The position numbers were made by a program, and so were the translations under genes. A DNA stretch of 64,000 nt from Bubalus kerabau (Eukaryota > Chordata > Mammalia > Artiodactyla > Bovidae): the NCBI RefSeq assembly GCF_029407905.1, contig NC_073628.1, forward strand, positions 22,411,501 to 22,475,500, read 5' to 3'. Every line of letters begins with the position of its first letter. Position 1 is the stretch's first letter. Under the pieces are notes generated by a model. That model did no database searches. It was not told the origin of the DNA and worked only from the letters and a program-made list of their open reading frames with translations. Shown piece after piece: positions 53,925 to 64,000 of the stretch.

Positions 53925-54010
53925 TGTGTGTGGAGAGGGAGGGGAGCCGAGTGGTGATGGGGGAGGCGAGTGGTGATGGGGGAGGCGGGTGGTGGTGGGC
54001 GTGGGGATGG
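53925..54010. repeat. G-rich minisatellite, 19-bp unit
   Basis: A unit reading cgagtggtgatgggggagg occurs at about 53947-53965 and 53966-53984, with a third degenerate copy to about 54003. A (TG)n tract precedes it. The G runs on the plus strand could form a G-quadruplex. Confidence 0.85.
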
Positions 54011-54011
54011 A

Positions 54012-54244
54012 GAGAGGCTACATTAGAAGACTCCATATGTTAGCGGATCTAAAATCAAGGCAGGACTTAACAGCTTATCTTGTACGAGAAGAGCCCAACC
54101 CATAGGCAGATTGCTGGCCAGGACTTTCTTACCAGCACGACTGTGGTGATGCGTCTTTATCCTGAAGTGCACGCCACTGTAAGTACAGAAAGTCACTTTT
54201 CTGCTTTCCCTCTGAAGCACAAGCATATACACGTTGCAGACCTG
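54012..54244 (+). other. candidate exon with two strong donors
   Basis: Donor 1 'cgccact/gtaagtacag' at 54178/54179; donor 2 'gacctg/gtaagttt' at 54244/54245. Both match the U1 consensus well. There is no good acceptor at the left edge (the sequence upstream is G-rich), so it could be an alternative first exon rather than an internal one; a possible acceptor is 'ttctgccctgcag' ending at 53899. A short ATG frame at 54149 reads through donor 1. Confidence 0.35.
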
Positions 54245-55062
54245 GTAAGTTTTCTCTGAATGATCTTTTGATAACTATGTAAAATCATGGTACAGTTCGA
54301 TCTCGCCTGTAAGGGCCGCTTTATTGTTTTAATAACTTTTTCAGCCAAGAGCAGAATCAGACTTTTCTGTGAAGCAGAGTGTTTTGCAGAGATGAAATGC
54401 TTGTTTGAATAGGCATATTTAAGTTTGCTGTGTTGTTTTTATATGACTTTTATTGTGTTTTTGTAACATTATCGCAGAATTTACCTTTGTGCAGGGTATG
54501 TCTGTCTCTTCTGTTGTCTTTTGAAAAATTTCTCTCTGCTAGGATTTTTTAAGACATCGCTTTGCACACTTGCCAGCAGCCACAAATAAATGAAATATAT
54601 ATCTATCAAATATTCTGTAAAATCTTTGGAGAAAAATTTTTGAGAAACATCAGCATGTCTCTCCACTCCACCCCTACCCCAGCCCTCACCCCACCCTTCT
54701 TCCCCTGCCCATGAATGATTTTTGAATACAGACTATGAGCCTGGTTTGTTTCTTGTGTGTTTTTCAAGGAAGAGCAGTTCTGAATCTTGGACGTTCTACT
54801 TAATTGATTTTCATCTTCCAAGAATAGTTAAAAATGAGTGTGAATTCCAGTGTTTGTAGCTTTCAACTAGAGCAGAGAGCAGTAGCCTATTTGATAGATT
54901 TTGTTTCTGATTAAAATCTTGTGTGTCACAGATCTCTCCATCCGATTCCTGTGTAGTCCTCTACTAGAGCGTCCTAAATGTATAACACTAAGTGTTAAAA
55001 ATAAAGAAGTCTTTTAGAGAATATGTTTAACTTTTTTTTCTACCTTCTTCCTGGGCTTGCAT
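54245..55062. other. AT-rich intron-like interval
   Basis: No repeats or exons recognised. Long T- and A-rich stretches. Confidence 0.5.
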
Positions 55063-55072
55063 TCTACTAGTA

Positions 55073-55342
55073 TGCTATGCTAAGTCACTTCAGTCGTGTC
55101 CGACTCTGTGTGACCCCATGGACGGCAGCCCACCAGGCTTCCCTGTCCCTGGGATTCTCCAGACAAGAACACTGGAGTGGGTTGCCATTTCCTTCTCCAG
55201 TACATGAAAGTGAAAAGAGAAAGTGAAGTCGCTCAGTCGTGTCCGACTCTTAGCGACCCCATGGACTGCAGCCTACCAGGCTCCACTGTCCATGGGATTT
55301 TCCAGGCAAGAGTACTGGAGTGGGGTGCCATTGCCTTCTCCG
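55073..55342 (-). mobile_element. Bov-A2 SINE, full dimer
   Basis: Two reverse monomers joined by 'tacatgaaagtgaaaagaga'. Perfect 10-bp duplication tctactagta at 55063-55072 and 55343-55352. Low divergence indicates recent insertion. Confidence 0.95.
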
Positions 55343-55352
55343 TCTACTAGTA

Positions 55353-55774
55353 CGGCCAGATTGAAAAGACTCTGGGATGAATGGGAGTAAATACTAAAGT
55401 TAGCATTGGGCCCCTCTCTGTTCACAGTTGTTCAGGAACTTTGCTGTGTGGTGTATTTTGATGGCCAGAGATAATAACTATCGCAAAGCAGATTTTGTTT
55501 TGCTACCTGTCAGTTGGAATGTGAGTCAGGACTTCAGTTCTTGAGAACCAGTGTTGTGCTTTTAACCATAGACTTAGGAAACTGTCCAGTTCCTTACTAC
55601 TTGAGAGGGGGAAAACACACAGGTTGTGTTACTGAACTGAGACATATTCTGCTTACATTTGGTTACAATATTTTTATATTGCTCTTGTGTAAACAGAATT
55701 AAGAAACTGACATACAGCTTGCTTTTCAGCCATTCTTGTCATAGATTAGCTCATCTCTTTTTATTTGTGTGAGT
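55353..55774. other. single-copy interval
   Basis: No recognised repeat or exon; the 62-codon plus frame 55514-55702 has no domain. Confidence 0.45.
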
Positions 55775-55935
55775 TGGGAAAGTGATTTTGATCTAAGCCT
55801 TGACTTCCTCATCCCTAAAATGGGGCTAATAACGGTAGTAACTGTTTGCATTGTTTTGTGGATTACATGAGATTCTGAAAGTAAAGCACTTGGCATATAG
55901 TAAGACCTCTATGAATGTTAGCTGCTATTTTAGGT
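55775..55935 (+). repeat. MIR SINE relic
   Basis: 'gacttcctcatccctaaaat', 'ggggctaataacggtagtaa', 'gattacatgagattctgaaa' and 'gcacttggcatatagtaaga' follow forward MIR order. Confidence 0.85.
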
Positions 55936-56139
55936 AACTCCTCCTGTACACATTAGTCTGTTACTTTGATCCAGAAGTGATTTCTTTTGAAGATTAAACA
56001 ATGAGGAATTCTCTGACGTTAGTAATAGTGGGGGCACATGGAACTGCTCTAGTTTTAGTATGCTACAGTTCTCTTCATTTTGCAATTGAGACTTAAAAGG
56101 CACTTGGAAACAATGTTGCATACCACCCCCCCCACCCTT

Positions 56140-56550
56140 TGAGGTATAATAGAAAAATGTACACAAGTGTACAGTTAATGTATACTGAGCGAACAGCCAG
56201 ATGAAGTTTTATATATGCACATGTGTGGTAACCGTTACCCAGATCAAGATGTAGAACACTTCTTCATCTTGGAAGGCACCCTGGTGCCCCTTCACGGACT
56301 TGTCTGCCGCCCCCAGCCGAGGACAGCTATTTTGACTAGTCTCAACCATACGTGAGTTTTGCCTGTTCCTGAACTTTGTAAAAATAGACTCACATGATAA
56401 ATATTCTTTATATCTGGTTTCTTGCACTGTTCCTTATGTCTGAGAGCCATCTCTGTTACTGTGTATGGTAGGAATTCATGCTTTTCAAATTGTTTTAGCA
56501 TCTTTTGCCTATTTTGAAATTCATAGTAGTTCATTTTATTGGCACATTAG
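56140..56550 (-). repeat. old L1M fragment
   Basis: 'aggtataatagaaaaatgta', 'ggtaaccgttacccagatca', 'atgtagaacacttcttcatc' and 'tctgagagccatctctgtta' follow reversed L1M 3' order. No frame. Confidence 0.7.
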
Positions 56551-57797
56551 GTATGTGGTTATTGGGAAAACAAGAAAATAACAACATCTCTTCCTCAGTC
56601 ATTAGAAAATGAGATCCTAGTCACTATCTTAGAAAGAACTTACTTTTGTACATGAAGTTGGGTTGAAGGTTCCGTCACCTTCAGTGACAGTTCCATGAAC
56701 CAAATCCTTTGATAACTGCCTTCATTTGTTTGTGTGTTTAGAAAGGGAGAGATGGAGCCTCAAAATAAGGACCATCTAAGGTAGCTGATAATGTTCATGC
56801 TTAGGATTTAATGTCAAAGTCAATACTTAGCATGGTGCATTCAAGGAAAGCAATAACTAGCTCAGCATTAGCGTCATATTCTCTTAGGAGAAAGCGAAGC
56901 AACACAGTGGATTCTTGCGAGGGGAGGGGGGGGAATCCACCCATAATGGAAGAAAATGGAGCAAGGATATTGTTATACTGCAGGAAAATTTTGAAGAATG
57001 GGACCCCACAGTTGAATCAGGAAGAAGAATTTTAGTCACTAACGTTCTGAACAGTTGCTGTCAGTCTCTGCCTATATATTTGGAATTTCTATTGGTATTG
57101 TTGGAATTCCCTATTACAAAATAAGTAAAATTGATTTCACCAAACAGTGAAATAAGAATACCACATGATATGGATGAATCAGAAGTGTGTTTTTTGTTTT
57201 TAAATTTTGGAAGGGGCTGCAGCTGAGGTTAATAGTGTGTGTTTCTGCTCTTGGAAATGTTGATGAAGCATTTTCTGGGTGTTCTGCTGGGATACAAGCC
57301 ACTTCTCTCTCTCTGGAGACATTGTCTTTTTCAACGTTTGTAATTTTATTAAATCTTCTTTTTCATAGCTCCTTGACACCAGGTCCATCTTCACATACAG
57401 CCATGTACAGGATGGGTTCCTTTGGACTACAGGGGGCAAGTGGTCCCCTTTTCTCTTAAATCAGAACCCCAGCAGCCAAGATTTCACTGGGGGTGGGGAG
57501 AGTTGAAATAGTGATATATGATTCATCTTTCGTCCCAGAGGGGGCACTCAAAAGATGCAGATTTTTTTCAAAAGAAGAACTGTTGACAACTAAAGCTGCC
57601 TCAGGATAGAAAATGCTCTTTTAAAGGGCGTGAGCTCCTTGTTGCTGGACGTGTTATAGTGGTGTTTGCAAAAGATGCTGCGGAAGAAATCTTTCCCTTG
57701 GGTGAGAGTTGGGACCTTATGACCCCCAAAGGCCTTTTCGGTATGAACCCATGAGACAGGCTCTCCTGAGGGGGCTGTGCTACTTAACCATCACATT
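56551..57797. other. 1.2 kb repeat-poor intron-like interval
   Basis: Nothing recognised; a G run at 56921-56933. The plus frame 57187-57459 has no domain. Confidence 0.45.
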
Positions 57798-58433
57798 CAA
57801 TAGTTCCCCCTTACCCCAGGGATCACTTGCCGCAGTTTCATTTCCCTGGGATCAATCACAGTCCAAAAATATTACATGGAAAGTTCCAGAAATAAATGAT
57901 TCATAAGTTGCAAGTTGTATGCTGTTCTCAATAGTGTAATGAAATACTTTCCCCCCACCGCTGCCACCATAGATCCCCAGACCTTCAGTATTGTCCTGCC
58001 GCTGACATCCAGCCATTCACTTCGTCACGCCTGGGTGACCAGGCTTATCAGGAGCTGGTGATCGTCCTTCTGATGATATGTACTAGCCTAATTCTACATC
58101 ACAATGCCTGTTACTCACCTCACTTCATCACATCCAGTTGGGCGCTTGGTCACCTCCTACCATCATCATCATAAGAGCAATATTCACAATAGTGCAATAT
58201 TTTGAGAGAGAGAGAGACCACATTCATATAACTTTTATTATACCATATTGTTAAAATTGCTCTATTTTATTGTTAATCTCTTACTGTGCCTAATTTATAC
58301 ATTCAGCTTTATCATAGATATGTATGTATAGGAAAAAACACAGTGTAAATAGGGTTTAGTACTATCCACAGCTTCAGACATTCACTAGGGGCCTTGGAAT
58401 GTATCCCCTGTGGATAAGAGCGGGGGGCAACTG
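57798..58433 (+). mobile_element. Tigger-type (Tc1/mariner) DNA transposon relic
   Basis: Left end 'caatagttcccccttacccc' and right end 'ggggggcaactg' are degenerate terminal inverted repeats, and 'ta' follows the right end at 58434-58435. Internal text 'gtccaaaaatattacatgga', 'aagttccagaaataaatgat' and 'gtatcccctgtggataagag' is characteristic of Tigger-class elements. About 636 bp, non-autonomous; no transposase frame. Confidence 0.82.
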
Positions 58434-58767
58434 TACATAATTTTGGAGGGAAAAAATGTGTAGAGTTCCAAACAACCATTGGATAAATAAAATTTCTCAA
58501 ACCAGCCCTAGTTTAAAGTTGAGGACTGCCTCTTCTTGTTGACCCTTTCACTTTAAATGTAATTTAGTTTATCAATAACAAGTAAATGTCAAATATTCTT
58601 TTTTATTTAAAGAGAAAACGGGGCCCTTTCCAGTATTCTAAGCATATCATTAGCAGAAATGCGAACACTTTACAAATATCTGCTACCTTTTTAGGTAGGT
58701 ACACACCTGAGTTTATTTGCAGCTTCACCACTGGCCAAGTAACTGACTCACTCCTACAGAGAATTAC
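58434..58767. other. single-copy AT-rich interval
   Basis: Nothing recognised. Confidence 0.5.
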
Positions 58768-58919
58768 GAGGCTTCCCAGATGGTTCAGTGGTAAAGAACC
58801 TGCCTGCCAATGCAGGAGACACAAGAGGATTCGATACCTGTGTCAGGAAGATACCCTGGAGAAGGAAATGTCAACACACTCCAGTATTCTTGTCTGGGAA
58901 ATCCCAGGGACATGCAGAG
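58768..58919 (+). mobile_element. Bov-tA SINE, 3' truncated
   Basis: Forward tRNA-like head 'gaggcttcccagatggttca' and body to 'gggaaatcccagggaca', then only 'gcagagtcac' of the 3' end. The usual 'ggagcctggtgggctacagt' block is missing. Confidence 0.88.
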
Positions 58920-58994
58920 TCACTAATCTCACTGGATTTTTAAGGGCAGAAGTGTGTAATTAAAAGAAAGCTTAGGATTAAAAAAAAAAAAAAA

Positions 58995-60570
58995 GTTAAA
59001 TGTTAAAGATATTAGGACTTCTATCATCACATTATCACTGGAATGCTTGTCAAACATTTTATGTATTTAAGATGTTTAATTTTGTTCTGTGCTGTTATTT
59101 TGTGCCCAGAGAGCTGATGTCAGATATTGTCTGTTTTTTAAATACATAGTATTAGAGGAGTTTTCCTGGATTTCTGGCACTAAAAAGTACATTCTGCCTT
59201 CTGTCTCTTGCCAGGGAAATTTCTAACAGTTATTGGCTTTTTAGGTATCAGAATAACAGTAATTAGTATTTTCTCTTTTACTATCATTTGAAATCTGTTC
59301 AGTGAGTAATTGCATACACTGCCTGGTTGGAGGTGAAATTGGCAAAGGGGACGAATGTCTAATGGATAAAATACTACTTTTATCAGGCCATGAAATTACT
59401 GTAGTGACATCAGAACTTGGCAGCCTCTTGTATTCCAATAAAAAGAGAAATAGCATCGTAAGTTAGGGATAAGATTTTTCTTGCCCATTTATTTTGGATT
59501 ATTTTCATGGTTTTAGCCTCAGGGCATGTGTGCAACAAAATAGCACAGTGAATAACAGGCAGTGAGAAGGAGTGAACATAGCTTCAGCTGGAACAGATAC
59601 GCTGTTTTTCACTCACCTCTGTTTCAGTGGTTTAAACTTCCTCCTAGGTTGGTGAGTGTGAAGTTATGAGAGTAGGTATGAAGAATCCTCCTCTATGAAG
59701 TGAAGTTAAGCTTCATTATTGACATTACATAGCTTTCAATATATTGAAAAAGTTTGATAATTAGCTGTTGAAATGGTCATATGAGGGGGAATGTCTAAAT
59801 GTGACTATGAGTGGGATTGTGTCAGACAAGTGCTGTTTATTCCAGTAAACACCAGTAAAATGACGTTGTTTGAATCTAGTGTTTCCTCCTGCCTGTATCA
59901 CCCTGTTCACTCTTGAAATTAGGCTAATTAGGCTTTTAGATATTGCCGTGATTTAATGACAACTGATGCACCAGGATTTCAAATTGGTTTCCACGCATCT
60001 GAACAGTTGTTCCAGTAGATCTTGGGACTGCTGAGTCCTGGGAAAATAGATTTATGTTTCTTAATAGATTATTAAAACACCCAAGTAGAACCACACTGGT
60101 CTTACCGTTGTGTTGTGTCCATAAATTACCATGTGGGTTCTCCTATTCCTGATCACTTTTTTAAACCAGATCATTTTATTGTTTCTTCCATTAAGTCTTA
60201 GATGGTCTTCCAAAATGAAATTACACATTTTGTTTTACAATAAGAAGGATTATAGTACGGATGGGTTAGATTTTAGACCTAATTCTGCATTTTTGCTCCT
60301 CCTAAAGAACATATTTTCAAGTCATATTATAATCTGATTAGAATTGGGCCTGACCTCTAAATCAGTTCTTTTGATTTCTAGTCATTGAATATTAGGCACA
60401 CTCCCTTTACTATGGTCAAGTCCTTTTTGAGAGTAAAACGAAAACAGATCAAACTTCTACTCTGAATCCCTAATTCCAAACTCTAGTTATTAAGTTATTC
60501 ATGTTTTGACTGTAGATCCATATAAACGCCTTTCATAGAATTTTCTTCATACACTTTAGAGCCAAAGTTT
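58995..60570. other. 1.6 kb repeat-free AT-rich interval
   Basis: After a poly-A run (58980-58994) no repeat or exon is recognised. Repeat absence over this length in a SINE-dense genome may reflect selective constraint, but that is inference. Confidence 0.45.
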
Positions 60571-60591
60571 TTTTTTTTTTTTTTTTTTTTA
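60571..60591. repeat. poly-T run
   Basis: A roughly 21-base T run; no adjacent transposon body was recognised. Confidence 0.9.
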
Positions 60592-60599
60592 GCTTCATG

Positions 60600-60910
60600 G
60601 CGACTAAAGCCAATTTTGAATCATTCTAAGATGGGTTGTTAACTGTGGTCTCCTATTAGGCTAGCCAATGAAATTGTCATTATTTGTTATCCTTTTGTGT
60701 TCGAGGATGCATTTTAAAAGAGCTGTTGTCACCGTGGTTAGGCCTTAAAATAATTTTAATTTTGTCACTGTGACTGCAGCCGCGGTGGGATTTTTAATCG
60801 TAAACAATAAAGCTTGTGCAGAGATTTGACAATCTTTTTTTTGCAGCATCAAATAAATTTTAGCTCAGGGATTTGACTGAATACATCTTGTTGATGTTAA
60901 TAAGGTCTTG
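60600..60910. promoter_or_regulatory. candidate conserved non-coding element
   Basis: Repeat-free block with motifs such as 'ctagccaatgaaattgtcat', 'gccttaaaataattttaatt' and 'tttttaatcgtaaacaataa' (forkhead-like gtaaacaa). It lies inside the putative intron of the gene starting at the CpG island. Conservation not tested. Confidence 0.35.
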
Positions 60911-62081
60911 TAGCTAACTCCCAAAGTGAGTTTCTAAATATGAGCTTAGTAAGTCCAGGTTGTACCCTACCCACAGGAAAGTAACAGTAGAAATTGTTTT
61001 AAAGAAAAATTGTCAAGGTTTTACTTATTTGGAGATTTTCTCTTCCAGATAGGCAGATTATTAGGAAAAAGATAGGGAAACAATTGACCCTGTAGAACAA
61101 AGACAGCCCTTGATCAGATCCATGTTTTCTCAGCTCGGTGTTGTACACATATACTGAATACTTAATGAGTTGTGACTGTAGATGTCAGCTGGGCATGGAA
61201 TCAAATTAACAGACACCACATACTAAACTCCTGAGGCCTTCAACGATCAAGAATGAGAGACTGAGTTCTGAGTTTTTCATTTGTGCAATTAAGATTTTTT
61301 TCCCCCCTTCATGTTGAAATGTGAGTTTTCTGGAGAAAGAATCCATTCACTTGCCATTTCCTAGACAAACAGTCCCCATTTGCTTTAAAAGTTCTTTCTA
61401 ATTCACTGAGAAATACTAGCATCTTTTGTGCCTGAATCATCTAGAGGGATTTGTACTACAGGAATACTTGGGCAATTTAATAATAAACAGTGTGGTGACA
61501 AAGGAGCAAAGTATTGCTTTGGTTAAGCCAGGGGTCTTGATTGAATGAGTGCCCTGCAGACTTATCAGAATGATGCTTCCAGAGGATTGGGGAGCGAAAG
61601 ACGTCCTGACACTGCATGCGCAGACAGGTTGGGTGGAACCGGGACCCCCCTGTGCTCACGCAGCTCCGTGCTGAGGAATTGCTAGTTCAGTTAGACGCCT
61701 ATCCTGTGGTTCTTTTCATTCTATTTACAGAATATTTGTCTTCTACCCTCTATTTCTAATGGTTGTTATTTCTTAAATAATTCTATAGGGTCCTTTGTAC
61801 TTTGCAGAGTGTTTTAAAAGCTTTTTTTTTTTTTTTCCTGTTTGCAATAATGTATGAAATAGTAAAGTTTTCATAAGAAGGGAAGTCATGAGGAAAATAA
61901 AGATTGAGCATTGGTTTCACACACAGGAGTTTTTAATATAGTTCAAAGTTGGGTTAAAATATCTCTAATGTTGGAAGAGGAGATTATTTGAAACTGGGGT
62001 CTTTGTTTTTAAGCTTAATTTAGATTATAAGTGCACGTTTGTCTGATTAGGAATAGAATGAAATAGTTGAATTTTAAGGTG
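60911..62081. other. repeat-poor interval
   Basis: No recognised repeat except a poly-T run at 61821-61835. A palindromic NRF1-like gcatgcgca lies at 61615-61623, without CpG-island context. Confidence 0.45.
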
Positions 62082-62212
62082 TTTTTTTTTTTTTTTTTAA
62101 TTTTTTGATTGTGCCATGTAACTCATGAGATCTCAGTTTCCCCACCAAGGATCGAACCCTGGCACCCTGCAGTGAAAGTACTGAGTCCTAAACATTTGAC
62201 TGCCAGGAAGTT
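62082..62212 (-). mobile_element. CHR-type SINE, diverged
   Basis: Reverse CHR: T-rich tail, 'gattgtgccatgtaactcat', 'ccaccaaggatcgaaccctg' and head 'tttgactgccaggaagttt'. Confidence 0.82.
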
Positions 62213-62396
62213 TCTTGTTTTGTTTTTGTCTATGACATTTGTAAACCACAAACTGCATCTGAGATTCTATTGACCTAATGGAAGATACTGAGATAGTGAA
62301 GTAAATTTTGCCAAGGTAAAATTGACCCCCAGGTGTTTTGTATTTTTTTAAGCTCTTTCCTCTTTAAAGAGGTCTTTAATTACCACCACGCTCCCC

Positions 62397-62433
62397 GCGC
62401 CCCTCTCCCCACCCCCCCCCCCACCCCCCCCAG
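62397..62433. repeat. poly-C tract
   Basis: Runs of C broken by single A or T bases ('ccccaccccccccccccacc'). On C-rich strands such tracts can form i-motifs, with G-quadruplex on the other strand. Confidence 0.95.
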
Positions 62434-62816
62434 CAACAGGAATCCTTACTTTCCATTTTTTTAGAGCAGGTACCTGGATTCTTAGAAATTCTTTAATGGT
62501 ATATTCCAGCTGAAAATGAAGTTTGAAAGCCCTATCCAGTTACATGCCCAGTAAGGAAAATAGCAAAGGGGGCTTTTAGAAATAAATCTCATTTTACATA
62601 TACATTTTTGCTTGTGAAATAAATATCAAATCAAATTGAATGCTCTTTTTCTTAACATTTGTTCCACGGTACCCCTGTGTTCTGAGCATGACAGATGAGG
62701 TCAATGCTTAATCTTATTTTCTGTTTCTTGGATATGTTAGAAAATGAATACAAACTTTGTAACTTTAAGTGATTCTTCTCATATTTCTTTTGTCAATCAT
62801 TAACTATTTCTTTTCT

Positions 62817-63203
62817 TTTTTAATTTATTTAAAATTGGAGGTTAATTGCTTTACCATATCATATTGGTTTCTGCTTTATAATAGTTTGAATCAGTCATAA
62901 TTTGAATCAGTCATATATATATACCCTCCCTCTTGAGCCTGCTGGAGATGGCAATGGCACCCCACTCCAGTACTCTTGCCTGGAAAATCCCATGGATGGA
63001 GGAGCCTGGTAGGCTGCAGTCCATGGGTCAGCTAGGAGTCGGACACAACTGAGCGACTTCACTTTCACTTTTCACTTTCATGCATTGGAGGAGGAAATGG
63101 CAGCCCACTCCAGTGTTCTTGCCTGGAGAATCCCATGGACAGAGGAGCCTGGTGGGCTGCCGTCTATGGGGTCGCACAGAGTCGGACACGACTGAAGCGA
63201 CTT

Positions 63204-63239
<36 letters not shown>

Positions 63240-63252
63240 TTGAGCCTGCCTC
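62817..63252 (-). mobile_element. ruminant L1 3' end split by a Bov-A2
   Basis: Reversed L1 3' end 'tttaaaattggaggttaatt', 'gctttaccatatcatattgg'. A short direct repeat of 'tttgaatcagtcata' lies at 62885-62899 and 62901-62915. Interrupted by the Bov-A2 at 62943-63238. Confidence 0.88.
62943..63238 (+). mobile_element. Bov-A2 SINE, full dimer with (AGC)n expansion
   Basis: Two forward monomers with the usual linker; perfect 11-bp duplication cttgagcctgc at 62932-62942 and 63239-63249. The terminal AGC repeat (63204-63239) has about 12 units, longer than the 4-6 seen in the other copies here. Confidence 0.95.
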
Positions 63253-63293
63253 CCAATTAGTAGCTATTTCTTTTCTGTTTTATATCATTGTAT

Positions 63294-63514
63294 GAAAGAA
63301 AGTGAAAGTGTCAGTCACTCAGCTGTGTCAGACTCTTTTGCAACCTCATGGACTATAGCCCGCCAGGCTCCTCTGTCCTTGGCATTCTCCAGGCAAGAAT
63401 ACTGGACTGAGTAGCTATTCCCTTCTCCAGGAGATCTTCCCCACCCAGGGATCAAACCCAGGTCTCCTGCACTGCAGGCAGATTCTCTACCATCTGAGCC
63501 ACCAGGGAAGCCCC
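63294..63514 (-). mobile_element. Bov-tA SINE
   Basis: Reverse Bov-tA from 'gaaagaaagtgaaagtgtca' to 'gagccaccagggaagcccc'. Perfect 12-bp duplication atatcattgtat at 63282-63293 and 63515-63526. Confidence 0.95.
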
Positions 63515-63526
63515 ATATCATTGTAT

Positions 63527-64000
63527 AATATTGGCTAAAACAAATATTAATGCTACAGCATTTAAGGATAGCTTACTTGTATTCTTTCATTGTAGATCAA
63601 ACTAGTTTAATGAGATAGTTTAAAAGTTTTGATGACCAAATGGAGAAGGAAAGAAAGAAAAATAGTTAACTTAAAGGCAAATCTTGCCCCTCCTCCTGGG
63701 CTGGAGAAGCTGAGTTATAAGAGCACAGAGTCCAGCTCCTAGTTTGAGGTGTGAGGCTGTTTATTTTCACTCTGGAGCTGTATATACTACAGAAGGAAGA
63801 CTCTGGCCTTGCTTAACCTAAGCAAGTCATTACTTATCTACGATCTGGCAAGCGATTTGATTAAGGTTGACAGAACTCATATAATATCAGAACCAGGCCC
63901 TCTTAATGATTGATGAAGCTTGTCTGTAAGTTTTTTTTTTTTTGAAAGGACAAAAACAGAGCAAGAATGAATACTTGTTCAGATCTCCAACTGCCCAGTA
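63527..64000. other. single-copy interval to window end
   Basis: No repeat recognised; a poly-T run at 63931-63943. No exon recognised. Confidence 0.5.

Overview
The window is nuclear DNA of a ruminant, almost certainly a bovid. The evidence is the repeat content: many copies of the Bov-tA and Bov-A2 SINEs, 5'-truncated BovB (RTE-type) LINE ends, ruminant L1 3' ends and CHR-type tRNA-Glu-derived SINEs of cetartiodactyls, over a background of old mammalian MIR, L2, MLT1, hAT and Tigger relics. There is no sign of bacterial, phage or CRISPR sequence, and no complete protein-coding gene is visible. Most open frames are either decayed retroelement frames or chance frames in GC-rich DNA. Repeat names come from recognising consensus sequences by eye and were not checked against a library.

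Layout. Positions 1 to about 49,750 look intergenic, or like very long intronic DNA. Young SINEs sit every 1 to 3 kb, many with clear target-site duplications, separated by repeat-poor GC-rich blocks (for example 7.8-9.0, 9.5-10.9, 19.0-20.3, 22.3-24.1 and 35.0-36.5 kb). Notable structures are an approximately 620-bp imperfect palindrome at 11.8-12.4 kb inside an old DNA-transposon relic, a three-level nest at 17.39-17.98 kb (CHR SINE containing a U2 snRNA retropseudogene containing a BovB end), and an L1 inside a CHR SINE at 6.8-7.8 kb. Repeat-free AT-rich blocks at 37.86-37.99 and 44.68-45.64 kb look like conserved regulatory elements.

Positions about 49,790 to 51,100 form a strong CpG island with GC boxes, a candidate ZNF143-like site, a GCC-repeat 5'-leader-like segment and several good plus-strand splice donors. 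This is the only obvious promoter. Downstream, a well-formed candidate internal exon (52,579-52,709) and a less certain exon (about 54,012-54,244, with two strong donors) suggest a multi-exon plus-strand transcript whose first exons are mostly untranslated. Its body would lie beyond the right edge. The gene could not be named from sequence alone.

Positions 54 to 64 kb look intronic: sparse repeats (one Bov-A2 dimer, an L1M end, a Tigger relic, a Bov-A2 inside an L1, a final Bov-tA) and long AT-rich single-copy stretches, one of which (60.6-60.9 kb) resembles a conserved non-coding element.
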